A stretch of DNA of 64,000 nucleotides from positions 248,001-312,000 of the forward strand of contig NZ_JABEQD010000003.1 of assembly GCF_014174395.1 (NCBI RefSeq), read 5' to 3'. Positions 26,692-39,463 of this stretch are shown here, in pieces. The position numbers and the translations under genes were made by a program. Numbering within the stretch: position 1 is the first letter of the stretch; every line of letters begins with the position of its first letter. The DNA comes from Gluconacetobacter aggeris. GTDB taxonomy: Bacteria; Pseudomonadota; Alphaproteobacteria; Acetobacterales; Acetobacteraceae. The notes below the pieces were generated by a model. The model saw nothing but the letters and a program-made list of their open reading frames with translations, searched no databases and was not told the origin of the DNA.

Positions 26692-27567
26692 TCATAAGGT
26701 TGCTGCCCGCTCCGGCGTCATCCGTCCGCGCACGAGATCGAAGAAGGCAAGCATATTTCCCACGAGGCGGCCACGTCTGTCTATATAGGGTTCGGGATGC
26801 AGAGCCTTCGCGATGTTGGAGAGCAGATTGCGGATAATATGCTCCCAGGCGCGGGTGCGGGGATATCCCTCCCCCTTTGCCGCGATATAAAGCGGATTGG
26901 CAACCTGCGAATATCCCAGCTTGATCCCGGAACTGCGCCCCCGCTTTACGCCGAGATGAACGCCTCGCGCGCCCGGCAGGAGCAATATTTCGCCGTAGGC
27001 GGCAAGCCGACGAGACAGATCCACATCTTCCTGCCATCCATAGAGCGGCAGACGCTCGTCGAACGAAAGGCCGAAAGCCCGCATGGGCGCAAGACGAAGC
27101 GCCATGTTGCAGCCATATCCGGTAAAGACAGTCTCGGGCGCCCCCGGGTCGTTCCCTTGCGCGCATGCCGCCAGAATGGCCCGACCCTCGGCGACAGCCA
27201 GGCCCGGTCCCTTGATCCCATCGGCGAGAACGGCCCCGGTTACGACAACCGTACGATCGTTCGCTTCCATGTGCGTCTCGACCGCCTCGAGATAATGCGC
27301 ATCTGCAAGGAAATCGTCATCGAAGAACATCACGATTTCAGCATCGGGAACAGCGGCGATGATCGCATTGCGCTGCCGCGTCAGTCCGCGCGGGCCGGTC
27401 ATCAGGCGCACCCCGGGAAACGCCTCCGCGGCACCCAGAATATCCTCTTCCGACGGCGCGCAGACCACCACTTCATCGGGCTGGCGGGTCTGGTATCTGA
27501 GATCATGAAGGGTTTCGGCAAGGACGGATGCCCGGCCGGCCGTGGCAATACCGACGACAATCTTCAT
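26692..27567 (-). CDS. Glycosyltransferase family 2
   Basis: This is a GT-A fold inverting glycosyltransferase of 291 residues. KIVVGIATAGRASVLAETLHDL is the N-terminal nucleotide-binding strand, EIVMFFDDDFLADAHYLEA carries the metal-binding Asp cluster, and LPLYGWQEDVDLSRRLAAYG is the acceptor-side EDxDLS block. It is soluble or membrane-associated and would add a sugar to the EPS repeat. It lies 19 bases after the GH16 gene on the same strand, so the two probably form an operon divergent from the polymerase operon. Donor and acceptor are unknown. Confidence 0.87.
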   Translation of the reverse strand: MKIVVGIATAGRASVLAETLHDLRYQTRQPDEVVVCAPSEEDILGAAEAFPGVRLMTGPRGLTRQRNAIIAAVPDAEIVMFFDDDFLADAHYLEAVETHMEANDRTVVVTGAVLADGIKGPGLAVAEGRAILAACAQGNDPGAPETVFTGYGCNMALRLAPMRAFGLSFDERLPLYGWQEDVDLSRRLAAYGEILLLPGARGVHLGVKRGRSSGIKLGYSQVANPLYIAAKGEGYPRTRAWEHIIRNLLSNIAKALHPEPYIDRRGRLVGNMLAFFDLVRGRMTPERAATL

Positions 27568-27586
27568 CGCTCATCCCCCCGCAACG

Positions 27587-28456
27587 TCATGGTGCCTTCC
27601 TGCTCTGATAAACGCGGACGTAATCAACTTCCATTATCGCCGGGCTAGGCGCCTTGTCGATCGGCCAGCCGCCGCCCAGCCCCAGATCGACGAGCACATC
27701 GAGCCCCCCAAGCGGGCGCGACGGCGCAGGCGTACGCCAGATCTCACGACGGTCGAAATAGAAAATGACCCATTGCGGCGTCACCTCCGCGCCGTAAGTG
27801 TGGAATGCCTGCGAAAGGCTCCCGCTCGGCACGGGCTGGATATGCATCTGGGAATGGTTTTCATGGCTGTTCTTCGGATTCCATTCCGTGACAGTCGTAT
27901 TATAGGCTGCCGGAAAACGACCGTAATGCTCGATGATGTCGACTTCCAGGGAATGTTTTCCAGACCCCGCCGGCGTCAGTTCGTCAAGCCAGAAGGCGGG
28001 CCACACCCCATCCCCGGCGGGCAGACGTGCCCGCATCTCGAAATAGCCATAAGGCGCGGTAAAGCCGCGGCCATAACCAGGCGAGGATGACAGAAGACCC
28101 GACTGCCACTTGCCGTCGGCCGTCTTCCGCATCTCGATCCGAAGGATTCCGTCCCGAACGCTGAACGGCAAACCCGGTTCCTTGTCGCGGAAGGCGGCAT
28201 CGCCGAAATCGCCCCCCCAAGGCGTATGCGCACTCCAAACCGTGTCGGCACCGTGCGGCGAGACGCTGAGACGGTCGAATTCCTCGTCAAAGAGCAAAGT
28301 ACGGCCATCGAGGTCGATCATATCACCTGGAGAAGCCCCGAACGCGGTCCCCCAGAGACTAGCCCAGCCGATACCCAACATGACAAAACTGCCCCTCATG
28401 GCGGGGATGATACGCTGCCTCAGTCTTTCGATGATCGCTGGAATGGACCTGGTCAT
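27587..28456 (-). CDS. Secreted glycoside hydrolase family 16 (endo-glycanase)
   Basis: GH16 enzymes cut beta-1,3 or beta-1,4 linkages in glucans and galactans. In EPS clusters they trim or depolymerise the product, as ExoK does in succinoglycan. The catalytic motif ExDxxE appears as SLEVDIIEHYG. Around it are YGYFEMRARLPAGDGVWPAFWL, AFHTYGAEVTPQWVIFYFD and the C-terminal MEVDYVRVYQ, all usual GH16 strands. I chose ATG 28456, which is preceded by GGGAGG and gives a 289-residue protein with an N-terminal hydrophobic export signal (FVMLGIGWASLWGTAFGAS). An in-frame start 69 codons upstream adds unrelated sequence. It is periplasmic or secreted by inference. Confidence 0.88.
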   Translation of the reverse strand: MTRSIPAIIERLRQRIIPAMRGSFVMLGIGWASLWGTAFGASPGDMIDLDGRTLLFDEEFDRLSVSPHGADTVWSAHTPWGGDFGDAAFRDKEPGLPFSVRDGILRIEMRKTADGKWQSGLLSSSPGYGRGFTAPYGYFEMRARLPAGDGVWPAFWLDELTPAGSGKHSLEVDIIEHYGRFPAAYNTTVTEWNPKNSHENHSQMHIQPVPSGSLSQAFHTYGAEVTPQWVIFYFDRREIWRTPAPSRPLGGLDVLVDLGLGGGWPIDKAPSPAIMEVDYVRVYQSRKAP

Positions 28457-28686
28457 GGTGCCTCCCTGGACAAAGCCGGTTTCTTGCGAGGCAACGTCGC
28501 CGCCGACCGGAGGTTGTCCCCCGTCCCGCTTCCAGTAAGCAGATACACGCCTAAAAAGAAACTTGATCTGCATTCGGACGTAGACGATGATTAATACATC
28601 CAACGCCTTCCGTCCATCTTTTCGATCCCGGTACGCTCGGGCGTCCAACACATAACGCCGCATAAAAGCGGCGGGAGGGGAGTCTC

Positions 28687-30180
28687 GTGGGCATCACGTT
28701 TTTCTTCCTGGTCTTGGCTCCTCTATGCATTATATGGGCCACCCGTCCGGACCGGCTTATCCAGCTCATGGTCATCATGGGGATCTTCGAGGCCAGCGCC
28801 GCGATCACGATCGGCGGCTTCGGCATCGCCCCGAGTATATTGCCGGCCATGACGATGATTGCCTATATAGGAATGCAATTCCTGCTCGGTGCCCGCTATC
28901 CCGGCCGCGCGCGGGTCTGGCCGCTCGCCGCTCCCCTGATCGGCATCGCGGGGTGGGCACTCCTGACATCCTGGCTAAGCCCCCGGCTCTTTGAGGGGCG
29001 CGCCTATGTCTGGCCGCAAAAATCTACCCCCCCCTTCGTCATTACCCCCCTCGCCCCGACCTCATCCAACCTCAATCAGGATCTTTACCTTCTTCTGAAC
29101 ATCGTTCTTTTCGTCATGGTCGCGTTGTATGCAACGCGGCAAGGGCCGGCGGGGCATCCTTTTCATCCTGTCGGCATCCTGCGCACCTATTTTGCGAGCG
29201 TCCTGCTCGCCTTCGGCTTCGGCGTCTGGCAGTTCGCCAGTCATGTCGCGCATGTTCCGTTCCCCTCCGACATACTCTATTCGAACCCCGGATGGTCTAT
29301 CCTTACAGAACAAACCATCGGTTCTCTTCCACGGATCAATGCAACTTTCTCCGAGCCATCCGCGTTTGGCGGCTACATGGCGGCTGGCGCCTTCTGTTCA
29401 GGATGGCTGATCCTCAATGATTTTCCGGGCACACTGGTCAGAATTACTTTGGCCGTCGCCATTGCCGGCGTTCTGCTTTCCACATCAGCGACCGGGATTG
29501 TCTCCCTGGGAATCGGGGCTCTGATCGTGGTCGTCATGGGTCTCACAATCCATGCGAAACGATTCCTGCCCATCATCCGGCGGCGGGCCATCCAATTCCT
29601 GCTCTTCAGTGTCCTGCTGGCAGTCCTCGTGACCGTCATGGTCCCCGACCTCCTGACCAGTCTCGGCACGATCTTCGACAGCGTGACGAACAAGCAGGGC
29701 AGTGAATCCTATAACGAGCGCAGCTCTACCGATCTCGACAGCCTGCAGGCGGCAATAGACACGTTCGGATTCGGCGTCGGCTGGGGCAGCAACCGTTCGT
29801 CCAGCCTCATTCCCGGCCTGCTGGCGGCAATCGGCATCCCAGGCATGCTTGGCCTCCTATGGTTTGGATGGCGCCTTGTGTCGCGTGTCAGGTCGTTGGG
29901 AAAGATGGATCGCAAACTGCCCGACATCCAGCTTGTGAACGGGGCCAGCGCGATCGTCGTGAGCTACCTGGTCTCCGCATGCCTCTCCGGCCCGACGATC
30001 ACCTCGGCCACTTTCTACGTCTTTCTTGCATTGCTGATTGCCGGCGTCGCCCGGGCGGAGAGCACGCAGGCAAGCAAGGCATCCGCACGCCTTTTTCCTC
30101 CGGCCGCACGACGTCAGTCCGAAAGCGGGACAGACATGCGGGACCGCCCCCTCCAGCACTCGTGGGTGATCACACCGTGA
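28687..30180 (+). CDS. EPS polymerase, Wzy/O-antigen ligase-like membrane protein
   Basis: The 497-residue protein has about ten to twelve membrane segments and a large periplasmic loop (roughly residues 100-220), the layout of Wzy/GumE polymerases that join repeats at the periplasmic face. INATFSEPSAFGGYMAAG and the later FGFGVGWGSNRSSSLIPGLLAAIGIPGMLGLL are typical of the O-antigen ligase/polymerase family. GTG 28687 follows a GGAGGGGAG ribosome binding site. It is the first gene of a plus-strand operon, and its stop overlaps the next start (GTGA). The C-terminal 45 residues are soluble and Ser/Arg-rich. Confidence 0.82.
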   Translation: MGITFFFLVLAPLCIIWATRPDRLIQLMVIMGIFEASAAITIGGFGIAPSILPAMTMIAYIGMQFLLGARYPGRARVWPLAAPLIGIAGWALLTSWLSPRLFEGRAYVWPQKSTPPFVITPLAPTSSNLNQDLYLLLNIVLFVMVALYATRQGPAGHPFHPVGILRTYFASVLLAFGFGVWQFASHVAHVPFPSDILYSNPGWSILTEQTIGSLPRINATFSEPSAFGGYMAAGAFCSGWLILNDFPGTLVRITLAVAIAGVLLSTSATGIVSLGIGALIVVVMGLTIHAKRFLPIIRRRAIQFLLFSVLLAVLVTVMVPDLLTSLGTIFDSVTNKQGSESYNERSSTDLDSLQAAIDTFGFGVGWGSNRSSSLIPGLLAAIGIPGMLGLLWFGWRLVSRVRSLGKMDRKLPDIQLVNGASAIVVSYLVSACLSGPTITSATFYVFLALLIAGVARAESTQASKASARLFPPAARRQSESGTDMRDRPLQHSWVITP

Positions 30181-31550
30181 CAATACGATTTCCCGTCACG
30201 CACGGGCCAGGCCGATCAGCGCGCAGAACGGGCATGTACCGTCTTGTGGGCGCCTTCGCCTGCGCCGCGCCGTTCTTTCCTGCTCATGCGTCCGCACAGG
30301 TGCTGAGCCAGTATTTTCCCGAGATCGGGCGGGGTGTCGGCGAAATCTGGGTCGATGAGGAACAGCTCCGGCTCAGCAGGGAATTCCAGCCGCAGGGGCT
30401 GCATCTCGGCGGGTTCAAGCTGAATGGAAACCTGAACGAGGGCGTCGGCTACATCGACAATGCCAATCGTCTGCCGGGCGGCGTGCAGAGCGCGATCATA
30501 TCGACCATGGCGCAGATCGGCCTGACGTCGGACTGGTCGGCGGACCGTCTCTATACCAACGCCTCGGTCTCCGACCTCCGTTATCCCAGCCAGGGGTCCC
30601 AGAACCAGACGACCTGGACGGCGGCGATCGGCGGATACCACGATATCGCCAATGACAGGCTGGGCTTCGACTATTCCCATCTCAGCCTGGTCCAAGTACC
30701 CAACACGATCGGCAGCTTCGCGACGATCCAACCCGTCAAATACCGGGTCGACCGAGCAGCGCTGAGCTATACGATGGCACGCGATGGACGCTTTTCCCTG
30801 ATTCCGGAGGCGAACATTACGAATTTCGCGTTCGATCAAAGCGCCCGCCTCCCCTCGGCAATCGGCATTGCCGTTCCCCAGACCTATCGGAATCGGGCAG
30901 TGATCGTCGAAAGCCTCACGGGCCGTTACCGCTGGACGGAAGCAGCCAGCGCGCTGGTCATGCTGCGCGGAACCGAAATCCGCTATACGCATGGGCTCGC
31001 CGGCTATCCGGGCCGCGATTCCAACGGGTTGGCGCTCCTGGCGGGAATCGATTACAACGCCGTCCACCTGGTCGACCTGCGCGTCATGGCCGGATATCAG
31101 CGCCGCTTCTACCGCAATGCCGCCTATCCCGATTATGCCACGCCGATCGTGGAAGCCCAGGCAAGGTGGGCCCCCACCCGCCTGACACGCCTCCAGTTGG
31201 ACGTCCAGCACGGGATCGAGGACAGCGCCTTCGAAAACGTGGCCGGCTTTACCTACACAAACGTGCAGCTCGGCCTCACCCACCAATACCGGCGCGACGT
31301 CCTCCTGTCCGGGTATTTCACTTTTCAGAAAGGAGAATACCAGAACACGCCGACACACCTTGTCGGCAGCATCCTGACCCAGTCCGGCGGTAGCCAGACC
31401 ATCTTCGGTGGGGGGCTTTCGGCTCAATGGCTCATCAGCCGACACCTCAGCCTGAACCTCGACTACACAATCTCCAACCAGAACGTCCTGGGCACGACAG
31501 GAAAATTTACCGTCAACACCGTCATGATACGGGTGGACCTGAATCTGTGA
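30177..31550 (+). CDS. Outer-membrane beta-barrel protein of the EPS locus
   Basis: This is a predicted outer-membrane barrel of about 457 residues. A signal peptide (RLVGAFACAAPFFPAHASAQ) precedes a helical stretch and then alternating beta strands to the C-terminus (VNTVMIRVDLNL). It resembles the putative beta-barrel porin 2 group often found beside wza/gumB genes in Alphaproteobacteria. A role in passing or anchoring polymer at the outer membrane is inference. GTG 30177 overlaps the polymerase stop as GTGA. ATG 30234 would give a shorter classical signal peptide, and the choice is open. It is followed after 45 bases by the export lipoprotein gene. Confidence 0.72.
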   Translation: MTIRFPVTHGPGRSARRTGMYRLVGAFACAAPFFPAHASAQVLSQYFPEIGRGVGEIWVDEEQLRLSREFQPQGLHLGGFKLNGNLNEGVGYIDNANRLPGGVQSAIISTMAQIGLTSDWSADRLYTNASVSDLRYPSQGSQNQTTWTAAIGGYHDIANDRLGFDYSHLSLVQVPNTIGSFATIQPVKYRVDRAALSYTMARDGRFSLIPEANITNFAFDQSARLPSAIGIAVPQTYRNRAVIVESLTGRYRWTEAASALVMLRGTEIRYTHGLAGYPGRDSNGLALLAGIDYNAVHLVDLRVMAGYQRRFYRNAAYPDYATPIVEAQARWAPTRLTRLQLDVQHGIEDSAFENVAGFTYTNVQLGLTHQYRRDVLLSGYFTFQKGEYQNTPTHLVGSILTQSGGSQTIFGGGLSAQWLISRHLSLNLDYTISNQNVLGTTGKFTVNTVMIRVDLNL

Positions 31551-31595
31551 CCTGACACGATCATTACCAACCAACCTCAGCAGGGAAGTTCCGAC

Positions 31596-32186
31596 ATGTC
31601 GTCGCTCCGTCATACTTTTGGTGTTCGTACCGCAAGACTCGGCTTCCCGCTCATGCTCACGGGGGCATGGCTCGCCGGGTGCGCGCCTGGAAGTGACCTG
31701 ACACCAATCCCCCGGTATGATCCGGCGAGCTACACGATCGGCGTCGGCGACCGGATCAATATCTCGACGTTCGGCGAAAATCAGTTCCAGACCGACGCAC
31801 GCGTGCCCGTCGACGGAAGCATCGCCTTTCCGCTGATCGGCATGGTCAAGGCCGAGGGGCTGACAGCCGGGGAGCTTGGCCAGCGTGTCGCCACCACGCT
31901 CAAGGACCAGCATATTCTCAGCAACGCGAAGGTGACCGTGCAGGTCGTGGAATACCGCCCGGTTTCAGTCATCGGCGAGGTCGAACATGGCGGACAGTTC
32001 GCCTATCAGCCCGGCATGACCATGCTGAAGGCCGTAGCGGCCGCCGGAGGGTTCTCCTACCGCGCGTTCCAGGACTACGCCTATGTCGTCCGTCAGGAGC
32101 CAGGCGGCGCGGTGGTCGGCCGCATCGAACCGCAGGATTACGTAAAGCCTGATGATGTCATCAAGGTTTACGAACGACACTTCTAA
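31596..32186 (+). CDS. Polysaccharide export lipoprotein, GumB/Wza family
   Basis: This short Wza-like protein (196 residues, as GumB) would form the outer-membrane export ring with the GumC-like protein. The lipobox LAGC puts the acylated Cys at residue 29. The poly-export domain follows: YTIGVGDRINISTFGENQF, ARVPVDGSIAFPLIGMVKAEGLT, and a SLBB-like part, VSVIGEVEHGGQFAYQPGMTML with AAGGFSYRAF. It lacks the long C-terminal helix domain of E. coli Wza, as GumB does. It is the last gene of the operon and is separated from the co-polymerase gene by 9 kb, so the export pair is split between two transcripts. Confidence 0.9.
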   Translation: MSSLRHTFGVRTARLGFPLMLTGAWLAGCAPGSDLTPIPRYDPASYTIGVGDRINISTFGENQFQTDARVPVDGSIAFPLIGMVKAEGLTAGELGQRVATTLKDQHILSNAKVTVQVVEYRPVSVIGEVEHGGQFAYQPGMTMLKAVAAAGGFSYRAFQDYAYVVRQEPGGAVVGRIEPQDYVKPDDVIKVYERHF

Positions 32187-32670
32187 TGCACCATCGGTGA
32201 CAACAGGCCCTGGAACGCCAGAATCCTTCCTCTCGCATGGCGGAAGATTCCGGGCTCCAGGCTCTGGCCGTACCCCGGCCCCGGAGACCATGCCTGGCAG
32301 CGCATGATCCTTTCGAATGCCGTACGCATTGCCATGACCCAACCGCACGAATGGCATCCGCGAAGGAAACTGGCGCCTCCTGCGGCAGATTATGGCCGAC
32401 CCCACCCGAAATCGGGCGGTGTACGCAGCGCCCGGTGCAGCGCGCCCGATAGGTCTCGGGCGCCGGGTCGGCCTGGCGGCCACACCGGCAGGACCAGCGG
32501 CGCGCCACGCGTGTCCGCCCGGTGGCGCCCAACGCCCCCGATGCATGCAAGGTCGAACCGTCGGCCATATGCGGCGTTGAAGTCTGGCGCGTGCAGGGTG
32601 CGCCTCCCACATGTGAAGACCAGCGGAAACGACCAGGAAGAAGCGGTTAACATCCAGCCGTCGATTCATC
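32187..32670. other. Intergenic region after the export lipoprotein gene
   Basis: No convincing gene is seen on either strand. Open frames here have arginine- and proline-rich translations typical of non-coding GC-rich DNA. No strong terminator hairpin with a T-run was found. Confidence 0.4.
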
Positions 32671-33210
32671 ATGAGTACGATGATGCAGATCATCCCAACA
32701 AGGCCGGGTCAGGAAATGTCGATCACTTACGAAGGCACATTAAAGAAAGTTTCCCGCGCTGCCTTCGGCACAGCAAGTGTCATGCTGATGATCCTGTCCC
32801 TGGGACTCATCTTCTACGGTCTGTTCAACCTTCTGTTTACGCTGCTGACTTCCTGGCACGAAGGACGCGACGCCCTTCTTTTGGCCATCAGCTATGTCGT
32901 TATCGCCATCGCCGTATTCGACGTGGCAAAATATTTCATGGAAGAGGAAGTCATTCAAAGCCGCGTCAAGGTCTCGCCTCTCGAAGCGCGCCTGAGCCTC
33001 ACAAAATTCATCACGACGATCATCATCGCCGTTTTCATCGAGGGTCTGGTGGCAGTCTTCGAGGTAAGCAGGGAACATATCCAGCAGATTTTCTATCCCA
33101 TTGGGCTTCTCGTGACGGCAACGATCGTCGTCCTGTCGCTGGCGGTTTACCAACGTATCAGTGTAGATACCGAAAATCAGGAATCGCGCGCCGTCATCCG
33201 ACCGAAATAG
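32671..33210 (+). CDS. Four-helix integral membrane protein, unrecognised
   Basis: The 179-residue product has four clear hydrophobic segments: VMLMILSLGLIFYGLFNLLF, ALLLAISYVVIAIAVFDVAKYF, FITTIIIAVFIEGLVAVF and IGLLVTATIVVLSLAVY. A charged cytoplasmic loop (MEEEVIQSRVKVSPLEARL) separates the two pairs. The topology and the KYF segment are reminiscent of phosphate-starvation PsiE-like proteins, but I cannot assign it with confidence. The start is uncertain among ATGs at 32671, 32680, 32683 and 32716; none has a strong ribosome binding site. It stands alone between the EPS operon and the efflux operon. Confidence 0.6.
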   Translation: MSTMMQIIPTRPGQEMSITYEGTLKKVSRAAFGTASVMLMILSLGLIFYGLFNLLFTLLTSWHEGRDALLLAISYVVIAIAVFDVAKYFMEEEVIQSRVKVSPLEARLSLTKFITTIIIAVFIEGLVAVFEVSREHIQQIFYPIGLLVTATIVVLSLAVYQRISVDTENQESRAVIRPK

Positions 33211-33625
33211 GGGTGCATCCCCCCCCCCGCCCCACATCGTCATGTTCATCATGCGTGACCGGGGTCGACGACGGCCGGTCTCCGCACGCGTGTCGAATCC
33301 CATACGCCGTCCTTATCAATGCGGACTGGACGGCAGCACGCTCCATTCCTCCTTTCGCCGCGGGCGACTCTTCAAACCGACCGTAAAATTCATCGTGATC
33401 GCTCGCAATTGACGCACTTTCCCCTGCCACCGGCAGCTATATCAACTGTCGGCGGGCAACCATGCCCGCATGCCAGGCTTCCGTACGCCGGATCATGGAA
33501 AGATGCCGCTTGATGCAGGACCGGAGGACTAGCGGGCGGCACGTTGCCGGGAAAGGGCACGCGCCGGAGACGGCACCCTGCGGGGCACTTCCACCGGATC
33601 GGCCACAAGCCCGCACCGCACGGTC
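33211..33625. other. Intergenic region before the RND efflux operon
   Basis: No gene is supported. A six-base hairpin (GCGGGC-AACCAT-GCCCGC, 33452-33469) lies about 160 bases before the permease start. A promoter for the efflux operon should be here, but no clear -35/-10 pair or regulator gene is visible. Confidence 0.4.
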
Positions 33626-36773
<3,148 letters not shown>

Positions 36774-36796
<23 letters not shown>

Positions 36797-37994
36797 CCCC
36801 GCTCCGACGCAGACGGAGACGGAGACGCAGACACAAGGCGGCAGGCCACCGCCCCGGCTCGGCCAGTTCGTCCTGATCGGGGCATCGCTATTCGCGCTGG
36901 TCCTGGTGGCGGGCACGCTGTTGCGCCTGCATGCCCGACACCGGCTTCATGCGGAAACACTGGCCGGCACAATCCCGACGGTGACCATCATCCATCCGGG
37001 CGGCATGGCGACGGACAGGCTGGTCCTGCCCGGACGGTTGCAGGCCTGGTACAGCGCGCCCGTCTACGCCCGCACCAACGGCTATCTGCGCCGCTGGTAT
37101 GTCGATATCGGGCAAAAGGTGCAGCAGGGCCAGTTGCTGGCGGAAATCGACACGCCCGATGTGGACCAGCAGCTCGCCGCCGCCCGCGCCGCACTGGCAA
37201 CCCGCACCGCCCAGCGCGACCTCGCCCGCATCACCACCCGCCGCTGGGACCGCCTCAATGCGCAGAACGCGGTGTCCCAGCAGGAAACCGACGAACGAAG
37301 GGGCAATTTCGCCGCCAGCGAGGCCACGCGCCACGAAGCGGCGGCCGAGGTGGAGCGGCTGGAAACCCTCTCTGGCTTCAAACACATCACCGCGCCATTC
37401 ACCGGCATCGTGACCAGCCGCGCCACCGATATCGGCGCCTTGATCGTCGCCGGCACCACGGCGGCCCAGCCGCTCTTCACCGTTTCCGATGTCACCAGGC
37501 TGCGCCTCTATGTCAGCGTGCCCCAGGCCTATGCGGCCCGGATGCAGGACGGCATGGTGGTCGCCTTTACGGTACCCGATTACCCCGGCCGCACCTTCCA
37601 GGCCCACCTCATCCGCTCATCGAACGCCGTCGATCCCCAGTCCGGCGCCATGCTGGTGCAGCTTGTCTACGACAATGGCGAAAACCTGCTGAAACCGGGC
37701 GCCTATGCCCGGATCGCCTTCACTTTTCCCGGCACCGATACCACTGCCGGCACCGCATCCTCCCCCGTCCGCGTGCCCGCCAGCAGCCTGCTGTTCCGGC
37801 GCGACGGCACCACCGTCGCGACGATGGATTCCAGCCACCATGTAAAGATCCAGCCCATCACCATCGTGACCGATTTCGGCACCGAGCTGGAGGTCACGGG
37901 CCTGCCACCGCAAAGCGCCGTCATCGACAATCCCAGGGACGATCTGCGCGACGGCGACGAGGTCCGGCCGCAGGACACCCCGCATGGCACCTGA
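36774..37994 (+). CDS. RND periplasmic adaptor (membrane fusion protein)
   Basis: This 406-residue adaptor joins the permease to the outer-membrane factor. A short cytoplasmic tail, one membrane segment (FVLIGASLFALVLVAGTLLRL) and then the biotinyl-lipoyl halves (LPGRLQAWYSAPVYARTNGYLRRWYVDIGQKVQQGQLLAEIDTP and FKHITAPFTGIVTSRATDIGALI) flank a helical hairpin. The beta-barrel region is VTRLRLYVSVPQAYAARMQDGM. It is anchored by a helix, not a lipid. The N-terminus has a TQTETETQTQ run encoded by near-perfect six-base repeats (36807-36836). ATG 36774 lies inside the permease gene; ATG 36789 would reduce the overlap to eight bases. The stop overlaps the next gene by 11 bases. Confidence 0.9.
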
Positions 37995-39396
37995 TTTCCG
38001 TTGCAGAGCCCTGCTTCTCACTCTCGCGCTGCTTTCTGCCTGCAACCTGGCGCCCGACGACCACAAACCCGCTCCCCCTACCGTCCCCGCCTTCAAGGAA
38101 AGCGGCCCCTGGACCCCGGCACAACCGGCAGACACGGCCGGCCGCCCGGACTGGTGGACAATCATGGCGGACGCCAGGCTGAACGCGCTGGAGGCCCGGA
38201 TCGCGCATAACAGTCCCCAGCTTGCGGCAGCGGTGGCGCGATACGATCAGGCCCGCGCCCTGGTGCGGCGTGCACGGGCCGAATTCTTCCCCCAGATCGA
38301 CGCAGCCTCCAGCGCCGAGCGCGAACGCGCCGTGTTCGCCCAGACCGGCAATCGTTTCGATTATCGTACCTACGCCGCCGGCGGCACCATTTCATGGGAG
38401 CCCGATCTCTGGGGCCGCATCCGCAACCTCGTCGCCGCAGCACGCTCCGACGCCCAAGCCAGCGCCGCCGATCTCGCCACCATGCGTCTCAGCCTGGAGG
38501 CCGAACTGGGCGAGGATTATTTCCAGCTTCGCGGGCTGGATGCCCGGATCGACGTCCTGCGCCGCACGATCGCCGCCTATCAGGCGGCGCTGGACCTGAC
38601 CACGACCCGCTTTACCGGCGGCGCGGCAAGCGAACTCGATGTCGGCCGCGCCCGCACCCAACTGGCCTCGGTCCAATCCCAACTGGACCAGCAAGTGGCC
38701 GATCGCGCCCTGACCGAACACGCCATCGCCGTGCTGATCGGCGAGGAACCGTCCCTGTTCTCCCTCCCTCCGGCCAGCGCCATGGACCCGGTGCCGGTCA
38801 TCCCCGTCACGGCCCCATCCACGCTGCTGCAACGCCGCCCGGACATCGCCGCCGCCGAACGGCGCATGGCGGCGGCAAACGCGCGGATCGGCATCGCACG
38901 CGCGGCCTTTTTTCCTACCATCACCCTCGGCGCATCGGGCGGATCGGCAACGACAACGGGCATGCTGCTATCGGCGGGGACGGGCGTGTGGGCCCTCGGC
39001 CCGGCACTGGCCACGCTGGCCGTTTTCGACGGCGGCCGCCGCTTCGCCGATCTGGCCGCCATGCACGCCGCCTATGCCGAAGCCGCCGCGAATGACCGCC
39101 AGACCACACTCAACGCCTTCCGCGAGGTCGAAGACCAGCTCGCCCTGCTCAACCACCTGGCCGACGCCTCCGCACGACAGGAAGAGGCCGTCTCCGCCGC
39201 CGCCCGTACCAACCAGTTGGCAACCATCCAGTATCGCGAAGGCGCGGTGGATTATCTCCAGGTCGTCATCGCCCAGACCGCAGAGCTGCAGGCACGCCAG
39301 GACATGATCACCATCACCACCCGGCGCCTGGTGGCGGGGATCGACCTCGTGCGCGCCATGGGCGGCGGATGGGAACGATCCCCACGGGACCGTTAA
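37984..39396 (+). CDS. Outer-membrane factor lipoprotein, NodT/OprM family
   Basis: The third component of the exporter is a TolC-like trimeric channel of 470 residues. LLSAC gives a lipobox with Cys at residue 20. Family blocks follow: WWTIMADARLNALEARIAHNSPQLAAAVARYDQA, ISWEPDLWGRIRN, and the second repeat PSTLLQRRPDIAAAERRMAAANARIGIARAAFFPTITL. The C-terminus has QYREGAVDYLQVVIAQ. All three genes overlap, so they form one transcript with fixed stoichiometry. It ends 67 bases before nuoA, and no clear terminator lies between. Confidence 0.92.
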   Translation: MAPDFRCRALLLTLALLSACNLAPDDHKPAPPTVPAFKESGPWTPAQPADTAGRPDWWTIMADARLNALEARIAHNSPQLAAAVARYDQARALVRRARAEFFPQIDAASSAERERAVFAQTGNRFDYRTYAAGGTISWEPDLWGRIRNLVAAARSDAQASAADLATMRLSLEAELGEDYFQLRGLDARIDVLRRTIAAYQAALDLTTTRFTGGAASELDVGRARTQLASVQSQLDQQVADRALTEHAIAVLIGEEPSLFSLPPASAMDPVPVIPVTAPSTLLQRRPDIAAAERRMAAANARIGIARAAFFPTITLGASGGSATTTGMLLSAGTGVWALGPALATLAVFDGGRRFADLAAMHAAYAEAAANDRQTTLNAFREVEDQLALLNHLADASARQEEAVSAAARTNQLATIQYREGAVDYLQVVIAQTAELQARQDMITITTRRLVAGIDLVRAMGGGWERSPRDR

Positions 39397-39463
39397 ATAT
39401 TCGGCAAAGATTTCCCGTCCTGCAACCTGGTATCCGCGGCACACGTTCAGCGGCGACAACCCG

